DNA from: Saprospiraceae bacterium
GTDB taxonomy: Bacteria > Bacteroidota > Bacteroidia > Chitinophagales > Saprospiraceae
Assembly (NCBI GenBank): GCA_016714895.1
Contig: JADKBV010000012.1
Location: 339,834-403,833 of the forward strand
DNA: 64,000 nucleotides
Reading direction: 5' to 3'
Part shown: piece after piece, positions 26,956 to 36,852 of the stretch
Layout of the letters: each line of letters opens with the position of its first letter
Position numbering within the stretch: the stretch's first letter is position 1
Program-made: the position numbers and the translations under genes
The notes under the pieces: model-generated
What the model was told of the DNA's origin: nothing
The model's input: only the letters and a program-made list of their open reading frames with translations
The model's database searches: none

Positions 26956-29900
26956 ATGCGTATTTTATACTCTTTAGAAAGATCTATTCTTTCATTTATT
27001 TTTATCGCTGCGATATGCCAATGCAATGCAATGTATGGCAAAAATCTATCTTGCAATGAAGCAAATCATTGTACAGTAAATAAGCCTAAATCGGAATTAA
27101 ATTCATTTCATTTACTTACAGTTTCTGCGCCTCCTGATTTGACGATTACTTTGCGTGGTATTGGTCGTTGTGATACTCTATTTCCAATGCCTCCAGCGAC
27201 ATTGGGTGCTATTTGTGCACCGATTAGTTTTATGGAAACGAAAAATACATTTACAAGTTTGAATACTAACGGTGGAAACTTATTTTTTCCCACAGGAGTA
27301 TTTCAAGTAATATATACATTTACAGATGCGTGTGGAACCTTTCGAGACACTACAAAAGTTACAGTATTTGATGCCACACCTCCAAAAGTAATTTGCTTAC
27401 CAGATCATGTGGTTAGTTTAAATAATTTAGGTGAAGCAATTATCAATGCGAGTTCTTTTGATGGAGGATCGACAGATGACTGCGGTCATGTTTATTTTAA
27501 GGCAAAACGGATGAATATTCCACCGCAATATACATGTACTACATCAAGCAATCCACTCTATCGATTTGATGATGTAGTAAGATTATGTTGTAATGATGTA
27601 GATAGTGTGGCGATTCCTATTATTCTAAGAGTGTATGATGTATATCCAGGCAGCGGACCAGTCGTCGATTCATTGTATCGAGGACATTATGGAGAATGCA
27701 TGGTAATGGTTTCTGTTGTGGACAAACTCGCACCAAATGTTTATTGCCCTTCAAATGTGACTGTATCCTGTGGCGCTGATTTGGATAGTGTTTTGCATTC
27801 TGCAAGACCCACTATATTTGACAATTGTACAATGTCAAGAGTTGACTCATTGATCACATATAAATTAAACTCTTGTGGTGCAGGAACTGTAGAGAGAAGA
27901 TATACTGGAACAGACTCTAGAGGTCAATCCACTTCTTGCACTCAAATTATAACTGTCCTAAAAAATACAACATTCAATGGACTTGATACCAACCAATTAT
28001 TATGGCCAGCCTCAAGAACTGTTTTTGCTTGTCGAGTCAATGCCGATCCAAGTATTACAGGTGTACCAAGAGTAAAAGATGCAGAGTGTGATCTCGTTGC
28101 TGTTAGCTATAAAGATGAAGTTTATTCATTTGCTCTATCAGGTGTTTGTGCGAAGATATTGCGAAAATGGGAGGCAATCAATTGGTGTGTGTACAATCGC
28201 AACCTAAGTCCAAATCCAAATATTGCTTCGAATGGCTATTACTCATTTATCCAAGAGTTAAAAATCATGGATACAATTCCTCCAATACTGGCTGATATAA
28301 AACCTCAAACGGTAGGAATACAAACTTCGAATTGCGTACCTGCTTTTGTGAATTTAATTTCTGCTTCTGCTACCGATTGTAGTTCTTCGACAGCATTAAT
28401 TTATTCCTTTACTATTGACTTTAATTCAAATGGAAGTATAGATGTGCGTGGGAATGGTAAAGATCCAAGTGGCGTATATCCTATTGGTATTCATCAGCTC
28501 TGTTATATTGTAGAAGATTCATGTGGTAATCAATCCAACAAATGCGTGGCACTTACAATTCGTGACGCCAAGTCACCAAGCGCTGCTTTGATGGCAGGTA
28601 TAAGTACAAGTCTTACTCAAATGTCTAATGGAATTATGGTGATGGTAAATGCTTCTATTTTTAATATAAGCAGTTCAGACAATTGCAGTGCTGCAAGTCA
28701 ACTGAGATATTCCTTTTCATCAAATCCAAATGACACCATTCGCACTTATACTTGCGATTCGGTAGGTAGAAGAAATGTAACAATTTATGTTTGGGATGAA
28801 GCCGGAAATTCAACTGCAGTGCAAACCTATATCGTCATAGGAGATGAATCAAATCTGTGTCCAAATACCCTCACTGGAACTATTAATTTATCAGGAATCA
28901 TTAGAGATCAAAACAATAATTTACTTTCTGATGTAACAGTTGCTATCGATTGTAATGGTAAAAAAATTGAAGCAAACACAAGTCAATTTGGTTCTTTTGC
29001 TTTCAATCGTATTCCAAAAAATAATGTCTACAGTCTAAATGCAAAATCTAGCGAAGATTATTTACACCAAGTAACTACTTCCGATATTGTAAAAATTCAA
29101 AAATATATATTAGGTATACAAGATATCACAAATCCCTATGAACTCATAGCAGCAGATGTCGATCTCAATGGTTCAATAAGTTCAAGGGATATTTCTGATT
29201 TAAGAAAATTAATCTTAGGTTCAATTTCAGAATTTTCTCATAAAAAATCATTTGTTTTTATAGATGAAAAATACAAGTTCATTAATCCAAGTCAACCGTT
29301 TTCTGAATTTGCAAAAAACAGTACTTGTACAATGCAATCAGGAACGACTGATCAGCAGGTGAATTTTGTTGGAATAAAATTGGGAGATGTCCAACGCTCA
29401 ACAAAACTGGGAATCAGAAATTCAATAGATAAAATTACTTTACAATATCGAAAAACCAACAATGGTATTGAAATTTACTCAAGTGAAGAAATGAATATTG
29501 AAGGATTTCAAATGGAGTTTCTATTTGATGGATTATGCTTCATTAAAGAAGGAATTCAAAGTGAACTCATCAATGAATCAAACCTTCAAGAAAGTATTTT
29601 CCTCCAACACAATTCATTAAAAATCTGCTTTGTCAATGCGAAAGGGTTGCGTATTGAAAAGAATAAAACCCTTTTATTTATTCCATTTCAGTACAATGAT
29701 CCACAGTGCGCTATTTTCAGATTGAGCTCTACTTTTTCTAATATTTTAATTAACAAATTAAATAGTCAAGAATTTGAAATCCAATTGGAAGAAGAGAATA
29801 CAAAAGTTGATAAAGGCTTTACAGTATTAGGTATTCAATCAGATCCATTTCATGGAAATATGAATATTCGACTCCAATTATTCAATGATCAACAAATATC

Positions 29901-30072
29901 TTATTCGGCTATTTCGAATAGTGGAAAAATAGTATTTCGAAAGACTAAAGAAGGGAAAAAAGGTATCTATGATATTCATTTGCAAAGGGAAGAATTACCA
30001 ATTGCAGGAGTCTATTTTATTCACATTGAATCAAAATTCAACAACGATATTATTAAGCTAAATACATTCTAA
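26956..30072 (+). CDS. Giant secreted HYR/Ig-like protein with dockerin and T9SS C-terminal region
   Basis: A 1038-residue exported protein (signal about 1-25). Residues about 50-640 hold repeated Cys-rich beta-sandwich domains of HYR/Ig type, recognisable by DATPPKVICLPDHVVSLN and DKLAPNVYCPSNVTVSCGAD. A carboxypeptidase-like domain follows (about 645-695), then a type I dockerin-like pair of EF-hand motifs (SDIVKIQKYILGIQ ... AADVDLNGSISSRDISDLRK, LILG). The C-terminus ends in a T9SS-type sorting fold (GVYFIHIESKFNNDIIKL). It lies 46 bp upstream of a paralogue, so the pair is probably co-transcribed. A surface adhesin or matrix role is inferred. Confidence 0.85.
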   Translation: MRILYSLERSILSFIFIAAICQCNAMYGKNLSCNEANHCTVNKPKSELNSFHLLTVSAPPDLTITLRGIGRCDTLFPMPPATLGAICAPISFMETKNTFTSLNTNGGNLFFPTGVFQVIYTFTDACGTFRDTTKVTVFDATPPKVICLPDHVVSLNNLGEAIINASSFDGGSTDDCGHVYFKAKRMNIPPQYTCTTSSNPLYRFDDVVRLCCNDVDSVAIPIILRVYDVYPGSGPVVDSLYRGHYGECMVMVSVVDKLAPNVYCPSNVTVSCGADLDSVLHSARPTIFDNCTMSRVDSLITYKLNSCGAGTVERRYTGTDSRGQSTSCTQIITVLKNTTFNGLDTNQLLWPASRTVFACRVNADPSITGVPRVKDAECDLVAVSYKDEVYSFALSGVCAKILRKWEAINWCVYNRNLSPNPNIASNGYYSFIQELKIMDTIPPILADIKPQTVGIQTSNCVPAFVNLISASATDCSSSTALIYSFTIDFNSNGSIDVRGNGKDPSGVYPIGIHQLCYIVEDSCGNQSNKCVALTIRDAKSPSAALMAGISTSLTQMSNGIMVMVNASIFNISSSDNCSAASQLRYSFSSNPNDTIRTYTCDSVGRRNVTIYVWDEAGNSTAVQTYIVIGDESNLCPNTLTGTINLSGIIRDQNNNLLSDVTVAIDCNGKKIEANTSQFGSFAFNRIPKNNVYSLNAKSSEDYLHQVTTSDIVKIQKYILGIQDITNPYELIAADVDLNGSISSRDISDLRKLILGSISEFSHKKSFVFIDEKYKFINPSQPFSEFAKNSTCTMQSGTTDQQVNFVGIKLGDVQRSTKLGIRNSIDKITLQYRKTNNGIEIYSSEEMNIEGFQMEFLFDGLCFIKEGIQSELINESNLQESIFLQHNSLKICFVNAKGLRIEKNKTLLFIPFQYNDPQCAIFRLSSTFSNILINKLNSQEFEIQLEEENTKVDKGFTVLGIQSDPFHGNMNIRLQLFNDQQISYSAISNSGKIVFRKTKEGKKGIYDIHLQREELPIAGVYFIHIESKFNNDIIKLNTF

Positions 30073-30118
30073 ATCACAACCAACGAATTTAGTAGCTCAT
30101 ACTATAAAACTCATTATC

Positions 30119-33100
30119 ATGAAACGATTAATTCAAGTAAATCCCATCCCAAAACAAAGTGTTTTCAATTTTTCAAAAAAATTGTTGACATGGATTTATT
30201 TATTGATATGTACTGTTCAAGTAAAGGCTTATACCACGTGTGAGCCTTTACAAGACAGGGCACAGAATTCTATTTGTCCTTATACTTTAAACATGCCTTT
30301 ATCTTGCAAAGGATTAGTGCAACTATCTCTAGGTGCAGATGGAACAGGAATTCTTACTCCAAGTATGTTATTAGCAGAAATTATGCCTAGTTATTCACAA
30401 TTCAAAGTATATGCAAATCATACTGGATCAAGAATAATTACTTGTGCTGATGCAGGTAAGACCATTATGGCAACTGTTCTGGATACGATCACTGGCCAAA
30501 GTTGTTGGTCATCCATTCTAGTTGAAGATAAACTGAAGCCTATAATCACTTGTGAAAGTGATACCTTACCATGCACCGAAGATCCATTTACGTATGATTA
30601 TTCAGGTTATGCATTGGTTTCAGATAATTGTGATGAAACTCCAACTGTTGTTTATGATCTACGTTTTGAAAAATTGACTTGCCAACCAAGATATACAGGT
30701 ATCGTTCATTTAACATGGAGTGCAACTGATAATTTTGGAAACAAGTCAACTTGCTCTAGTGAAATCTATTTCAAAAAGGCAAGTTTAGATAGCGTCGTTT
30801 TTCCAAATGATACGATCGTCTATTGTCCAAACCCCGATCTAAGTGCATTAAATGCGCCTACTCTTTTTGGATTGCCAATTGATCCATTTTGCGAATTGCT
30901 TGCTACACATTCTGATGACAGTATATTCATCTGTGGTGGTATGTATAAGATCAATCGATTGTGGATCGTAATGGACTGGTGCACACGTACCAATGTAATG
31001 GCGACACAACAAATTACTGTCGCAGATACCACGAGACCAGACATTACTTGTCCTGCCAATATAACATTGAGCACATCATCAAGTAGCTGTAATGTAAGTT
31101 ATATTATTCCAACACCAACAGCTACAGATGCATGTAGTCCTAGTGGTACAATTCAATATTTTGTTAGAGTGGACAGTTTCTTTTTAGCTCGTCCTGGTAA
31201 TACTATTTCATTAAGTGTAGGAATACACACGATGAATTATATCGCTATGGATCCATGTGGTAATTCTGATACTTGCCTTTCTACAATTACAGTAGTGGAT
31301 CGCATTGCACCAACAATGTTGTGCTTACCAAGATTAATCCTATCGCTCGATCAAAATGGTTTTGCTTGTGTAACTGCTGAACAAATTTTAAAGCTAGGAA
31401 GCATAACAGATAATTGTGGCATTGATACTATTTTAATTCGACGAATGACACCGGGATGTATGCGTCCACAAGACACATTATTCCGAGATACAATCTGTTT
31501 TTGTTGTACAGATTTATTGACGACTCAAATGGTGGTTGTGAAAGGACAGGATGAATCGGGAAATATGAATTTCTGCATGATGGAAATTGTCTTACAAAAT
31601 AAAAATACAATTCCTTCTCAATGTCCAGAGCCTATTACTCTAAGCTGCACAGCAAATTTCAGAAATTTAAATCTCACTGGCAGAATCGTTCCCGGAGGAA
31701 CAGGATGTAATGATACCATTCGTACTGCTTTCCGAGATAGTATTGTCATCGATAGTTGTAGACAAGGCACCGTCACACGTAAATTCTTTGTATACTATTT
31801 TGATGGAAGGATAGATTCAAGTTGTCGTCAAACGATTACAATAGTCAATAATTATGTTTTTAGTACTACATCTATAATTTGGCCGAATGATACTATGGTA
31901 AACAACTGTAGAAGCAATCATCCAGATAGTATTCGTAGCAGACCGATAGTACCTACAGATAGTTGTGGAAGTGTTTATTTTACATTTACAAATTCACCAA
32001 TTATGGTGAGATCTGATAGTTGTAGATTTATCCGACGATTTTGGACAGCTTATACAACTTGTACACCAAGAAGAACAGCAAGAGATACTCAAATTATTGT
32101 TCTGAACAATTTCATGGCACCACTATTAAGAGCGCCAAATGATACAACAATAGCTTCAATCATTGATTCATGTGCAAGATTTGTTATTTTACAATCTGCG
32201 ACAGTTAGTGGTTGCAACTCAGAAGTAGTTATTACAAACAATTATACTCCAGGTGGAGCAAATGCTTCAGGTATTTATCCACCAGGATTAACGCGTGTGA
32301 TTTTTACTGCACGGGATGGTTGCAACAATATTCGAAGAGATACAACCAATGTCCTTGTATTGGATCAAATTAATCCTCTTATACAATGTAGGCTCCTTGA
32401 TACGATCATGCCAAGTGTAGATAGTATAAAATTGACTGCAAGAAATTTATTGGTTTTTTATAGGGATAATTGCACCCCGTCGAATCGATTGAAGATATCA
32501 TTTACATTAGGAAATTTTAATGATACTTGTAGGGTTATAAAATGCAGCGATCTAACGTCACCTCCAGATACATTTATTTTCCAAATATTTGTACAAGATT
32601 CTGCTGGAAATATTGGAATATGCCCTGCAACAATTTATGTTAGTGACCCACTGAATCATTGCACTACTACATTTCAAGGTGTTGGCATTTATGGCTTTAT
32701 AAAAAACACAAAAGGTGGTATTATTCCTAATGTAAATGTTGCATTAGAATCGCATCAACGAATTACGAAAACAGATGATCTAACAGGACAATATGTATTT
32801 GCACAACTCAATTATAAAGATTATGTCTCAGTAAGACCAGAGAAGAATACTGCTTGGTTAGAGGGTATCTCCACTCAGGATATTATACAAATTCAAAAAC
32901 ATATCCTAGGTATTCAGAATTTCGCGAATCCTGCTGAATGGATCGCTGCAGATATAGACAATAATGGACGAGTTACGACATCAGATATTGTGTTACTCAG
33001 AAAATTAATTCTTGGAAAAATTTCCAAAGTAAATGAAAACACTTCTTGGCGATTTATATCACAGTTCCAAACCTTTAAAGATCTAGAGAATCCACTTGAA

Positions 33101-33919
33101 TCTGAGCTCTTAGAATCTTATGAAAATGATCAACTGAATCATGATTTGCGACTTGATTTCACTGGAATTAAGATCGGTGATCTCAGTGAACAAAAACCTA
33201 AGATCGTTAGTGAAAATGCAGAATCAAGAATTCGAACTCATGATTTTATTCTAGAAAACAAATCGACATCTAAAGGAGAAAAAATAATACAAGATGTTTT
33301 TATTGGAAAAAATACTGACTTCGAAGGATTTCAATTTGGTATAAATTATACTCAAGATGAACTTGAACTAGAATCTATTACCGAGTATATCACAAATGAT
33401 CTTGGTGAAGAAATAAAATCAGATTATTACTCCAATCGCGATGGTTACTTTTTTATCTCTTATTCAATTTCACAATTAGCTAGACTATCACAAAATCAAA
33501 AGATCCTAAGGCTTAAATGGAAATCAAAATCATCAAAAACCTTAGATCAGATGATGAATTTTAAGGAAGGTCTTCAACGATTTGAATTATACTCAGGTAG
33601 TGGCCAAGCTGACCAATTAAAACTGGGATTCAAAAATTCAACAACACAGAATACAGATATCTTAACAAACTGGAAAGTGATGCCTATTCCGTTCAAATAC
33701 AAATGTTATCTACAATGTAATGCTGTTGAATCTGGAATAGCTACGATAGATATTATCGACATGCAAGGAAGAATAGTATATAGCGTATCTAAAGTGGTAG
33801 AAAAAGGAGAAAACATTTGGTGGATCGAATCTCATCAATTACCGAATGTAGGAACATATGTCTACAAGGTAAGAATGAAGTCCCAAGTCATAGAAGGCAA
33901 ATTAGTATTAATAAAGTAA
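30119..33919 (+). CDS. Giant secreted HYR/Ig-like protein with dockerin and T9SS sorting domain (paralogue)
   Basis: A 1266-residue paralogue of the preceding protein with the same order: signal (about 18-40), many Cys-rich HYR/Ig-like repeats (for example TRPDITCPANITLSTSSSSC and DRIAPTMLCLPRLILSLDQN), a carboxypeptidase-regulatory-like domain (GIYGFIKNTKGGIIPNVNVA), a dockerin-like calcium motif pair (TQDIIQIQKHILGIQ, ADIDNNGRVTTSDIVLLRK) and a typical T9SS type A C-terminus (IDIIDMQGRIVYS ... GKLVLIK). No cohesin partner is visible in the window. It ends at a strong bidirectional terminator. Confidence 0.87.
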   Translation: MKRLIQVNPIPKQSVFNFSKKLLTWIYLLICTVQVKAYTTCEPLQDRAQNSICPYTLNMPLSCKGLVQLSLGADGTGILTPSMLLAEIMPSYSQFKVYANHTGSRIITCADAGKTIMATVLDTITGQSCWSSILVEDKLKPIITCESDTLPCTEDPFTYDYSGYALVSDNCDETPTVVYDLRFEKLTCQPRYTGIVHLTWSATDNFGNKSTCSSEIYFKKASLDSVVFPNDTIVYCPNPDLSALNAPTLFGLPIDPFCELLATHSDDSIFICGGMYKINRLWIVMDWCTRTNVMATQQITVADTTRPDITCPANITLSTSSSSCNVSYIIPTPTATDACSPSGTIQYFVRVDSFFLARPGNTISLSVGIHTMNYIAMDPCGNSDTCLSTITVVDRIAPTMLCLPRLILSLDQNGFACVTAEQILKLGSITDNCGIDTILIRRMTPGCMRPQDTLFRDTICFCCTDLLTTQMVVVKGQDESGNMNFCMMEIVLQNKNTIPSQCPEPITLSCTANFRNLNLTGRIVPGGTGCNDTIRTAFRDSIVIDSCRQGTVTRKFFVYYFDGRIDSSCRQTITIVNNYVFSTTSIIWPNDTMVNNCRSNHPDSIRSRPIVPTDSCGSVYFTFTNSPIMVRSDSCRFIRRFWTAYTTCTPRRTARDTQIIVLNNFMAPLLRAPNDTTIASIIDSCARFVILQSATVSGCNSEVVITNNYTPGGANASGIYPPGLTRVIFTARDGCNNIRRDTTNVLVLDQINPLIQCRLLDTIMPSVDSIKLTARNLLVFYRDNCTPSNRLKISFTLGNFNDTCRVIKCSDLTSPPDTFIFQIFVQDSAGNIGICPATIYVSDPLNHCTTTFQGVGIYGFIKNTKGGIIPNVNVALESHQRITKTDDLTGQYVFAQLNYKDYVSVRPEKNTAWLEGISTQDIIQIQKHILGIQNFANPAEWIAADIDNNGRVTTSDIVLLRKLILGKISKVNENTSWRFISQFQTFKDLENPLESELLESYENDQLNHDLRLDFTGIKIGDLSEQKPKIVSENAESRIRTHDFILENKSTSKGEKIIQDVFIGKNTDFEGFQFGINYTQDELELESITEYITNDLGEEIKSDYYSNRDGYFFISYSISQLARLSQNQKILRLKWKSKSSKTLDQMMNFKEGLQRFELYSGSGQADQLKLGFKNSTTQNTDILTNWKVMPIPFKYKCYLQCNAVESGIATIDIIDMQGRIVYSVSKVVEKGENIWWIESHQLPNVGTYVYKVRMKSQVIEGKLVLIK

Positions 33920-33960
33920 TTTGTTTGCTTATAAAAATCTAAATTTCGTAGTAGTTAAAC

Positions 33961-33991
33961 AAAAGAGGAAGACATAATTGCTTCCTCTTTT
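33961..33991. terminator. Strong bidirectional terminator
   Basis: A perfect 11-bp stem AAAAGAGGAAG (33961-33971) / CTTCCTCTTTT (33981-33991) with a 9-nt loop, A-rich on one side and T-rich on the other. It sits between the convergent giant-protein operon and threonine dehydrogenase. Confidence 0.88.
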
Positions 33992-34009
33992 CATTTCATT
34001 ATTTCTCAT

Positions 34010-34939
34010 CTATGACAAATGTTTAATCATATCTGCAGTCATTGATTGCAGATCAAACTCTGGCTTCCAGCCCCAATCTCTCTGTGCATTAGAATCATCT
34101 ATTGATTCATTCCATGAGTCCGCAATTTGCTGTCGAAAATCTGGCTTATATTCTATTTTAAATTCAGGAATAAATTGCTTGATCGATTCATATAATTCTT
34201 CAGGAGTAAAACTCATACTTGCAAGATTGTAACTTGTTCGTACAGTAAGATTTTCAGAAGGAGCCTCCATAAGTTGAATTGTAGCACGAATGACATCATC
34301 CATGTAGATCATCGGAAGCCGTGTATTTGCTCGAAGGAAACAGTTGTAATACTTTTCCTTTATTGCTCCATGATAGATCTCAACAGCATAATCTGTAGTC
34401 CCACCTTCAGGGATCGATTGCCAACCGATAACACCTGGGTATCGAATTGATCTAACATCCAATCCATATCTACTATGATAATATGCTGACCACATTTCTC
34501 CAGTTAACTTGCTTATTCCATATACTGTGGAAGGATTAAAACTGGTGTATTGTGGGGTATTAATTTTTGGCGTCTTTGATCCATAAATTGCAATTGAACT
34601 CGGATAAAAAATCGTTTGGATTTTCTTTTCCACACAAAGATCAAACAGTTGAACGGTGGCATCATGATTTATCTTCCATGTCAAGGCTGGATTCTTCTCA
34701 CCATTACCTGAAAGAATGGCAGCGAGATGGTATATTGTATTAATTTGAAATTGGTCAATTACCTTAGCAATATGTGCTTTATCACATACATCTATAATTT
34801 CAAACTGTGAGATTTGCTCTTTAGGCTCACGAATATCTGAAAGGATAACATTTTGTTTTCCATATCGCTTGACTAGAGCTTTACATAAGACAGTACCAAT
34901 CTGCCCATTTGCTCCTAAAACGAGAATACGTTTTTCCAT
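34010..34939 (-). CDS. L-threonine 3-dehydrogenase, SDR type
   Basis: A 309-residue extended short-chain dehydrogenase. NAD-binding GANGQIGT is at residues 9-16, HLAAILSG in the core, and the catalytic Tyr/Lys in YGISKLTGE. The substrate loop PGVIGWQSIPEGGTTDYA and the overall length match the epimerase-like threonine dehydrogenases that convert threonine to 2-amino-3-oxobutyrate. It is a single gene, 28 bp downstream of the coiled-coil protein on the same strand, so the two may be co-transcribed. A generic sugar epimerase is less likely. Confidence 0.87.
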   Translation of the reverse strand: MEKRILVLGANGQIGTVLCKALVKRYGKQNVILSDIREPKEQISQFEIIDVCDKAHIAKVIDQFQINTIYHLAAILSGNGEKNPALTWKINHDATVQLFDLCVEKKIQTIFYPSSIAIYGSKTPKINTPQYTSFNPSTVYGISKLTGEMWSAYYHSRYGLDVRSIRYPGVIGWQSIPEGGTTDYAVEIYHGAIKEKYYNCFLRANTRLPMIYMDDVIRATIQLMEAPSENLTVRTSYNLASMSFTPEELYESIKQFIPEFKIEYKPDFRQQIADSWNESIDDSNAQRDWGWKPEFDLQSMTADMIKHLS

Positions 34940-34967
34940 TTATTTTACTATCTCCTTTTATTAGGTA

Positions 34968-35948
34968 TTACTTCAATTTTATTGAAGCTGTGCCAGAGAG
35001 GTAGCCTTTGTTGTATACTTCAATTTGATAAACACCAGCTTGAAATCCTCCTGCATTATGCCATTCTCCACATACATTTTTTACAGCATTTGAATAATCT
35101 GTTTTTACAACAGTAGAATATCTCACTTCATCACCAGTAGTTTCATTTGTAAAAATTCCAGAACCTTGTGATTCGATAGCTTGAGTCTCTCCCAAAGGAT
35201 TTATAACGCGTAAATAGAATGTCTCATTGCCAGAATCTGCATTACTATTTGCTGCTGTATTGAAGCAGATTTTCAAAAAATCAGTGTTCTTTGCTTTCGA
35301 TACATCGTTTGGTTTTTTACCATCCCTACTTTCATAAGCTTGAGCTTGAATTTTATCTACTGAAATCACTGAAGCTCTCACTACTCTTTTGTTTAACTCT
35401 GATTTTTCCTTACTCAAACTTTCTTTCTCTTTTGATAAGGTAGATTTTGCTTCAGATAAAGCTGAATTTTCAGCAGATTTTTTTTGCACTTCCATAGATA
35501 AATTTTCTTTGTCTTTTGAAAGTGATGTATTTGAAGACAACAGCTGCTCATTTTCTTGCTTGAGTTTGGATATTTCTGCGACATAAGAATCAACTTTTGA
35601 TCGCATCTCTGTCATCTCTTTTCTTGCAGAGGAAAGATTTTTGCTGTCTTTCAATAAATTGGAAATTTTATCTTTTTGGATTCGAAGTTCTTCCTTTTGA
35701 GAATCGATCAAGGTATTGAGCTCTGTATTATTTGTTTTCATTTCATTCAATTCAGCAATTGAATTTTCATATTGCTTTTCAAGTTCAGTCTTTGCTTGAT
35801 CAAGCTGAGTGATTTCTGTCTCCTTTTGAATATTGTCTTTTTGTAAACTTTTATTAGTTACAAACTGATACACATTCAATCCTAATAATGCTAAAATTGC
35901 AACAATTGAAATTGCTTTTAAATTTTGGTTGGAATTATTTGATGCCAT
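34968..35948 (-). CDS. Membrane-anchored coiled-coil protein
   Basis: A 326-residue protein with one N-terminal membrane helix (about 12-28), then a long coiled coil (about 35-190) rich in Glu, Lys, Ser and Leu heptads, and a beta-rich C-terminal domain (about 195-326) containing VRASVISVDKIQAQAYESRD and GVYQIEVYNKGYLSG. Similar proteins are widespread in Bacteroidota without a known function. The topology suggests the coiled coil reaches into the periplasm. Confidence 0.7.
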   Translation of the reverse strand: MASNNSNQNLKAISIVAILALLGLNVYQFVTNKSLQKDNIQKETEITQLDQAKTELEKQYENSIAELNEMKTNNTELNTLIDSQKEELRIQKDKISNLLKDSKNLSSARKEMTEMRSKVDSYVAEISKLKQENEQLLSSNTSLSKDKENLSMEVQKKSAENSALSEAKSTLSKEKESLSKEKSELNKRVVRASVISVDKIQAQAYESRDGKKPNDVSKAKNTDFLKICFNTAANSNADSGNETFYLRVINPLGETQAIESQGSGIFTNETTGDEVRYSTVVKTDYSNAVKNVCGEWHNAGGFQAGVYQIEVYNKGYLSGTASIKLK

Positions 35949-36045
35949 TGGTATTGTTTTTGCACAGTAAAATTAGTAGTATTTTGCATATAAGCCTCCA
36001 TTTTCTAGTAAAACTTAAAAGCCACTTTTACAAAATTTAAATATT

Positions 36046-36756
36046 ATGAATTTAAATAATATATTATTCCTAGATATTGAGACAGTTTCGCATGTAGATA
36101 GCTTTGAAGCCTTAGATGAAAAATGGGCGAAATTATGGGAGAACAAATCGAAATATTTCAAAAATGAACTAGAATCACAAAGTCCGGCGGATTGGTTTCC
36201 CAAGAAAGCTGGCATTTTTGCCGAATTTGGGAAAATCGTTTGTATTGGTTTAGGATTTTATAAAGGCAATACGTTGAGATTAAAAGCGATAAAAGCTGAA
36301 AGCGAAGCAGAAATTCTAAAAACCTTTTTTGCCATTGTTGAAAAGCATTTTTCTAATCCGAATCAACAAGGATTTTGTGGTCATAATATTCGGGAATTCG
36401 ATATTCCATACATATGTAGACGAGCGCTCATCAATGAAGTAAATATACCTGAAATATTGCAACTAGGCTCTAGAAAACCTTGGGAAGTAAAATATATTTT
36501 AGATACTTTGGAGTTATGGCGATTTGGTGATTTTAAACATTATGTTTCATTAGATTTATTAGCTGCATGTCTCAATTTACCGAGTTCAAAAACGAATATG
36601 AATGGAAGTCAAGTAAGTGAAGAATACTGGAAAAGCAATCGAATAGACGATATTTCAGCCTATTGTCTCGAAGATGTCGCTTTGACTTTTAAAGTCTTTT
36701 GCAAATTAAGTCAACTTACTGAATGGAGGGATATGAATATCCAATACTCTGATTAG
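36046..36756 (+). CDS. Predicted 3'-5' exonuclease (RNase H-like, PolB-exo type)
   Basis: A 236-residue DEDD-type nuclease. The three exonuclease motifs are present: LFLDIETV (Exo I), GHNIREFDIPYICRR (Exo II) and YCLEDVALTFKVF (Exo III). An aromatic/charged insert PADWFPKKAGIFAEFGKIVC is typical of the stand-alone PolB-like exonuclease family of Bacteroidota. It is cytoplasmic. It is divergent from the coiled-coil protein gene. Substrate preference is unknown. Confidence 0.85.
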   Translation: MNLNNILFLDIETVSHVDSFEALDEKWAKLWENKSKYFKNELESQSPADWFPKKAGIFAEFGKIVCIGLGFYKGNTLRLKAIKAESEAEILKTFFAIVEKHFSNPNQQGFCGHNIREFDIPYICRRALINEVNIPEILQLGSRKPWEVKYILDTLELWRFGDFKHYVSLDLLAACLNLPSSKTNMNGSQVSEEYWKSNRIDDISAYCLEDVALTFKVFCKLSQLTEWRDMNIQYSD

Positions 36757-36852
36757 TAAAACTTTATGAATGTTAAATATAATTATGTATCCTTCAAGCT
36801 ACAACGGCCGTCCAAAATACCGTACCTTTAATGTTGATTTAAATCATTTGAC

